This document shows positions 58,046-64,000 of a stretch of DNA of 64,000 nt, piece by piece. The stretch spans positions 180,940,428 through 181,004,427 of the forward strand of contig OX457056.1 of the NCBI GenBank assembly GCA_949752795.1. The letters run 5' to 3'. The first letter of the stretch is position 1; every line of letters begins with the position of its first letter. Under the pieces are notes generated by a model. The model was not told where the DNA came from. It ran no database searches and was given only the letters and a program-made list of their open reading frames with translations. This DNA comes from Hyperoodon ampullatus. Taxonomy: Eukaryota; Chordata; Mammalia; Artiodactyla; Ziphiidae. The position numbers were made by a program, and so were the translations under genes.

Positions 58046-60139
58046 TGACCCTCCAGGTGTGTTGGAGATGGAAGGAGGTGACATGTGCAAAACATGTGTC
58101 ACAGACTCCTGTTGCCAAGATAGTGAGAAGGAGGGCAGGCCCCTGTGCTTCCTTTTACAGGTGGGGCAGGAGGCGGGGCGAGAGGAAGGAGCTAAGTTGG
58201 ACTCAAGTGATGTTCCTGTGAGGAGGGAGCGGAGCTGTCCCCTCCTCACGGTCCTCCCGGGCTCAGGAGACGTATTTGTTAATGATGAAAACTCGGGACA
58301 CTCAGCTGAGTGTGGTCCAGCAAAGCTCTCACAAGCTGAGGGGGCGCTTGAAGATGGGTTTGCAAGCCTCAAGAACTTGCTGGTGGAGCAGATCAGGGAA
58401 GGGCAGGGATGAATGTCTTCCCAGAAGGGCTGATGGCTCCCTTTCCTCCTGGGTGCCACCCTCACTTAGGGCCATTGTGTGTCTCCCCTGCAGCCGTGAG
58501 CACCTCAAGGGCAAAGCAGAAGCTGATTCACCTGTTAGTGCCCAACAGGTTGTCCCAAGAGGGCATTTGACAGTTGACAGGTGAGCAGAGCAGAAGCAAG
58601 TGTATGAACATGTGAAGAACAGTTGTGGTCACTTCAGGAGAGTGGAGAGGGAGACCCACACTTGGTGCAGGGGCAGGGCCTGGTGGATAGATGGCTGCCC
58701 CCAGGTGTGGGAGCAGGCAACAGGAACAGCTCCAGACCCAAGCCACCATGTCTGGATGTTACTGTCCAGCTTTTCCCCTCTGGTCACCTGTGCTGCACCA
58801 GCTCCTGTGTCCAAGCACATCTGATGATTTGTGAGGAAAGGTGGCATGCAGAGCAGCAAGGAAAATAATGTGCTGTGAATCAGGGTGCAAGCATATTAGA
58901 GTTGTCAACCAAGTCCAAACTGACTGGTGGAAGCCTTGTGTAAGTACAGCAGCTGCTGCCTGGAGGTTGACAGATGTGGGGCAGTACTGAGCCTGGCCTC
59001 TGGGTGGCAGAGTTGTGCGGTGTGGTCCCTCCTCTGTTTTGGAATCCTGAAGGTGAAAGCAGGTGGCATTGCGCTCTGAGTCAGGGTGAGTTGCTGCATC
59101 TATAGCAGTCTGGGTTCTTTAGATACCAACAACAAAGACCGACTCTGGCCACCTTAGTCAAGAAGATGAGTTAGAAAGTTTTGGTGAGGGTGAGAAGCGA
59201 TGGGAGAGGAGAGAATAGATCCCAGCATCAAAGGGAGGACTGGAGAACTAATCTTGGAAAAATACAGGGCTTGAGCTGCTTCAGAGAGTCTGGTAATCCC
59301 CTCAAACTGAAATTAGGTGTTCTTAGGAAGGATGATGGCAGCATAAATTCAAACCAAACCATCGGATGTCTGCTTTACTCTCATAGTTAGCATGTAATCC
59401 TGCCTTGCCATTTGCTGGTTTGAGAATCTGGGTACAAAAGAGTGCCCTTAAGTCCGCTGCAGCCAACACTTCCTGAGAGTGTGCTACTTGCCACCTCATG
59501 AAGCCCTGTGGGGTACACAGATAAACAGACACGCAGTCTTTCTCCAGGAGGAGAGGATCAGGCTGGGTAATAGCAAGGACAGTGTTGGGGCCCCAGCAGG
59601 CTCCACACACCCTGAGCTTTGGCTCTGCAACCCTGACAGCAAACCTGGCAGTCCTCACACAGGATAAATTTGCTAGCTGTGGAAGGGCATAGCACTGGAT
59701 TCTAATTTCTATTGGGGATAAAAGTAGTCCTCTCTCAGCCTTCAGTTTAGGTACTGGCCCCTGGAGTGTGGGCAGAACTTTTGTGAGTCTCTGCACTGGG
59801 GATCAGGACCCCTGACTTGCACCCCTGCTCTACCTGCTCTATCTGGCAGGCGATTATGAGTACCTTCAGCCCGCCATCTGGACTGTGACCCGGGCAGGGC
59901 ATCAGATGGGGGGGTGGATGCCTGCTCCCACCTCCCAGGGTAGCCTGAGGACATGAGGGTTAATGAAGGTAAGCTGTTCTGAGGTCTGTAGAGAAAGCTG
60001 TGGAAGTTGATGGCTCTTACTGTGACCCTCTTCCTTTTCCCTCCCCTGACGCACTCAGTGGGGATGGAGTCACAGGTGGGTCTGGATGGCTTAGTATGAA
60101 TAGAAGGGTATCATTTAGGGGTGGCTCTGTGTCCTACTA

Positions 60140-60475
60140 AACTTGTGTCCCTCAACATTTTCCTCATGACTGGAGGATGCCTAGACCTTCTTTGCCTGTG
60201 CTATTTTCACCATTGCTTCTTGGAAAACTCCTATTCATCCATCAAACTCCAGAGCTAATGTCACCTCCTTGATGGGGCATTTCTTAGGTAGCACATTATT
60301 AGTGACTATTGATCCTACAACAGTTTCCCCACACCGTTAACACAGGCTTCAGTAGATCCTACTATAACTAGGCTTTCTTCCTCTTACTGAATGTGCAGTA
60401 GTGGCTCCACTGTATTCATCTTTTTATCTACAGGCTGAGCAGACATTTGTATTTGTTGAATAAATGAATGAAAAT
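60140..60475 (+). repeat. L2 (LINE2) 3' end
   Basis: Contains ctattcatccatcaaactcc, aatgtcacctccttgatggg and the end block tttgttgaataaatgaatga, which are strong L2 signatures. Confidence 0.85.
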
Positions 60476-61689
60476 CACCCCTAAGAGATATGGAATGGGT
60501 TTCTGTGTCTGGACCATATGCCTTGCTCATAAACAGTCCTTGCAAAACACTCGTGATTGAATTCTTACTCTTTTAACTGCCTTGCACCTGCTTTTGCAGT
60601 TCCCTCTGACTTCTCTTTTTGTATTCTATTTTCTTCCTGCCCTTTGGAGGATTTCCTGCCCCCTTTCTAATACCAGGAGTGTGTCTCTGGTATTCCAGTG
60701 CCCAGAATTCCAAATATTTGGGTCTCATGGGTGGTGTGCTGGTAAATGTTTAATAATTGGCTCTCAGCATGTAGTTACAACAGGAATGTCAGATGGTATT
60801 TTCATTTGTGGTAAAGTTAACATGAAAATGAAACAATGAAGACAGCAGTCTAAATTTCACTTGTTTCTCAGTGCTTTGAGTGATGTCTTTTTCAAAATAG
60901 AGAATAGTTTAACAGTTGAAGAATATTCTTTCAAATTTTTGCACTAATCACAATGGAAAGAATTCAGACAGGACATAATTTTTAGTTTAAACTGAATTGA
61001 CTTTTCACCCTCACATTCTTAAGTCCAGATAAACAATGAACCAAGAAATGAAGCCCCGATTTATAGCATATGCCATAGATGCCCCCATCATGGCTGACTT
61101 GATGTCATTAGATGTGGAGTGGGGGAGAAATGCACAGGAGCAGGGCACCACAGCCCACATACAGGCCCAACAGTTGTGGCCCCATCGGCAGCAAGATATT
61201 CAATAGTGAAAACTAGTAAAAGAATTAGGAATGGTGAGTTTGGGATATTTATTGTGTTTATATAATTTATTAATAGTTTACTTAATGTGGTTTTTGATAA
61301 TGCCTGTGTTAAAACAGCTAGCTCACAAAATTCCTGAAAATCTCACAAGGCACTATGAGCTGGCTCTGGCCGACCACTGGCCACATGCCACAAAAAATTG
61401 TTTACTCAAAGAGAGTTGAGGGGAGAGAAGACACTTTTAGGGGACAGAGTTGCATGTATGTGTCCCCTCAGCCTCTTCATGTGGTGAGCTGTACTCAATG
61501 CCACAGTGACAGGTTCTGTCTGTTGGTTCAGTCAACCTGTGTATGTCGTCCCTTCTACTTGGCTTTCCTGCACCGGAGTGGAGGAAAACCTAAATGTACA
61601 TTTTATAGACCCCTTGCAGTGAGGACATGGGCTTTTGACATGGATCCCTCCAAGCATCTCCACCCATCAGTGCACCTGGATAGGAATTC

Positions 61690-63650
61690 CAAAAGGTGTG
61701 AGGTGATATCTCATTGTGGTTTTGATTTGCATTTTCCTAATGAGTAGGATGTTGAACATCCTTTAATGTATTAATCTATCACATTTATTGTTTTGTCTAT
61801 GTTGAACCATGCTTGCATTCCAGGGTAGAATCCCACTTGATTATGGTGTATGATCCTTTAAATGGTTCACTAGTACTTTGTTGAGATTTTTTCCATTATA
61901 TTCACCAGGGATATTGGTCTCTAGTTTTCCTTTCTTAAATGTCCTTTTCTGGCTTTGGATTCAGGGTAGTGCTGGCCTTGTAAAGTGTCTTTGGTAGTGT
62001 TTCTTCCTCTTCATTTTTTGCAGAAAAGCTTGAGAAAGGTTGTTGCTCATTCTTCTTTAAACATTTGTAGAATGTACTAGTATAACCATCTGGTTCTGAG
62101 CTTTTCTTTGTTGGAATGTTTTTGATTACTAATTGAATCTCCTTACTCATTATTGGTCTGTTAAGATTTTCTGTTTCTTCAGGATTTAGTCTTGGTGGAT
62201 TGTACTTTCTAGGACTTTCCCCATTTCTTCAATATTGTCTGATTTGTTGATGTACAGTTGTTAAATAGTGAGTTTTATAATTAATTTTGGTAATATCAGT
62301 TTTCATGTCTTCTCCTTCATTTATAATTTTATCAATTTGGTTTCTCTTTCTTTTACTTGCTTAGTCTAAACTATTGTCAATTTTGTTTACGTTCTCCAGA
62401 AAACTAACTCTTCATTTTGTTAATCTTTTATATTGTTTTCTTGCTTTGTATTTCATTTATTTCTGCTCCAATCTTTATTATTTTCTTCCTTCTACTAACT
62501 TTGTGCTTTTTTTTAATAGTTCTTTAGGTTAAAATATTTTTTCCCTTAAAATATGCATTTACTTCTATAAATTTCCTCCTTAGAAATGTTTTTGTTGCAT
62601 ACTGCATGATCTGGTTTACATACTGTGTTTGCCTTTTCAAGATATTTGTTTGTTTTTAAAAAAGTCTTCTCTGGTCCACTGGTTGCTCAGGCATGCGTTG
62701 TTTACTTTTCATGTAATTTAGCATCTTCCAGCTTTCCTCACAATATTCATTCCTACTTTCATACAATTGTAGTTGGAGAAAATGCATGGCATGATATCAG
62801 TCTTCTTACATTTATCGAGACTTGCCTGTGGCCTAAAATATGATGTATCGTAGAAAATGGTCCATGTACATCTCTCATTCCATGTTTGGTAAGTGTTCAA
62901 GTCTTTTGTTTCAAACATACTTTCTCTCTTCCTCTTCTCATATGGGACTCCCATAATTCACTGTTGTTCCTGTTTGTAATGTCCCATAGTGTTTCTTCAC
63001 TGTTAAATTTTCTTTTCACTGCTGTGGCAGGATAACTTCAAATGACCTATCTTTTAGTTCACTGATTCTTTCTTCTGCTTGCTCGAGTTTGTTGTTGAAT
63101 CTCTTTATTATATTCTTCAGTACAGTCATTGTATTCTTCAGCTCTAGTTTCCAGTTGTTCTTTTGATGGTTTCTATTATTTTGTTGAACATCTCATTTTG
63201 TTGAACATCTCATTTTGTTGATACATTTTCTTCCTGAATTTTATGAAGTTGTGTGTCTATGTGTGTTTCTTGTATTTCACTAAACTATTTCAAGAAGATT
63301 ATTTTGAATTCTCTCTACAAGAGTCCATAGATCTCTGTTTCTTTAGAGAGTTTATTCTTTTCATCATCTCATGTTTCCTTGATTCTTCATGGTCCTTGAT
63401 TTGTTGCATTGGTATGTGCACTGGTATTTGAGTAAGCAGTCTCTTCTTCCCTTCTTGGACTCTGTGGTCTATGTGTTGCTTCATCTTCACATATATATTC
63501 TGTGATTTTCACAGTGAATTCTTGCCTATTGATAGTCCTCTAGCATGTAAGTGTGGAAGGAAACCTGATCATGTTTTCAAAGTATTCTTTAGGAGGGATC
63601 TGATAAATTGGGAGGTCTGTCTGTGTCATCAGAGGAGCTGGTGGGAAATT
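61690..63650 (-). mobile_element. Old L1 copy, degraded ORF1 and ORF2 regions
   Basis: Read on the plus strand, the left part carries reversed ORF2 blocks (gaaccatgcttgcattccag, ctttggattcagggtagtgc). The right part has the reversed ORF1-side blocks (cactgattctttcttctgct, gtattcttcagctctag). The order is right for one minus-strand element, heavily decayed and interrupted. No intact L1 protein frame remains. Confidence 0.8.
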
Positions 63651-63711
63651 GGGACCCTGCAATTACCTTAATATTATGAGAAATATTAAGGTACAGGAAG
63701 GGAACTTACAC

Positions 63712-63925
63712 TTCTGAAGGAGGTAGTAGATTTCAGGACCTGTTTTTGACAGTGTCTGGGAGATTACATGGGTGGTGGCCTTGGATGTTAACCTACACGT
63801 GGTCAGCAGTTTACAGAGAATTCTCAAGCGTGGCAACCCCAAGTCCTGGTGTCCAGAGCTGAAAGGCCCAGTCATGATTTCTTCTAACACCTTGGTCCTC
63901 ACCGCACAGTTCGTGATGTCTCTGA
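63712..63925. repeat. Unassigned dispersed repeat, copy 2
   Basis: Related over most of its length to 56457-56690 (see that entry). The minus strand is open for about 79 codons across it. It lies immediately right of the degraded L1, whereas copy 1 lies left of an L1 piece. Confidence 0.6.
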
Positions 63926-64000
63926 GCTCATCATCCTCTCCCTCCCTGGGGCAGAGGAGGAAGACATTAACTACTGGGCCCCTGAGTCTTTACAAGTGAC

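Larger units (their letters stand above)
55314..64000. other. Gene-free stretch upstream of ANTXRL
   Basis: No exon chain was found. The stretch holds a cetacean SINE, truncated L1 copies, an L2 3' end, MIR fragments and two copies of an unassigned ~230-bp sequence (56457-56690 and 63712-63925). The remainder is unassigned, moderately AT-rich sequence. I found no convincing promoter or CpG island for ANTXRL just upstream of 55,313. Confidence 0.55.

Overview
This window is nuclear DNA from a mammal, almost certainly a cetacean and probably a toothed whale. Eight short retroposons have the typical cetacean tRNA-derived SINE sequence: a 5' head reading gcttccctggtggc or close to it, an internal block around ccgcggagcggctggg, and an A-rich tail. 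Most have clear target-site duplications. Older mammalian repeats (MIR, L2, L1M, MaLR-like LTR) fill much of the rest. The order ANXA8 then ANTXRL resembles the mammalian region equivalent to human 10q11.2.

Layout. From 1 to about 3,050 no gene is seen. ANXA8 (annexin A8) lies on the minus strand from 20,338 (ATG) to 3,901 (stop). All 12 coding exons are intact, and their lengths sum to 984 nt, a 327-residue protein plus stop. A poly(A) signal lies near 3,071. From about 20,750 to 29,811 there are only repeats and unassigned sequence. From 55,313 to 29,812, also on the minus strand, lies an anthrax-toxin-receptor-like gene (ANTXRL). Its signal-peptide exon, nine consecutive ectodomain exons (4-12) and a C-terminal cytoplasmic exon are easily read. 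However, exon 2 has a 1-nt deletion and no GT donor, exon 3 has CT instead of GT at its donor, the metal-binding (MIDAS) residues are damaged in two exons, and I could not find the membrane-spanning exon. I read it as a unitary pseudogene. From 55,314 to 64,000 there are L1, L2, MIR and SINE copies.

The most unusual item is at 32,357-37,800, inside the large intron of ANTXRL where the transmembrane exons should be. It is a complete, unspliced retrocopy, about 5.4 kb, of a transcript with a CpG-rich 5' end, about twelve diverged repeats of roughly 325 bp, a poly(A) signal and an A-rich tail, flanked by a perfect 13-bp target-site duplication. Its sense strand carries sixteen Pumilio sites (TGTANATA). 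The 5' end and overall architecture match NORAD (LINC00657), the Pumilio-binding long noncoding RNA. A cetacean SINE later inserted into the copy.

There are no bacterial-type operons, CRISPR arrays or bona fide tRNA/rRNA genes. ANXA8 is the only gene here that looks functional.
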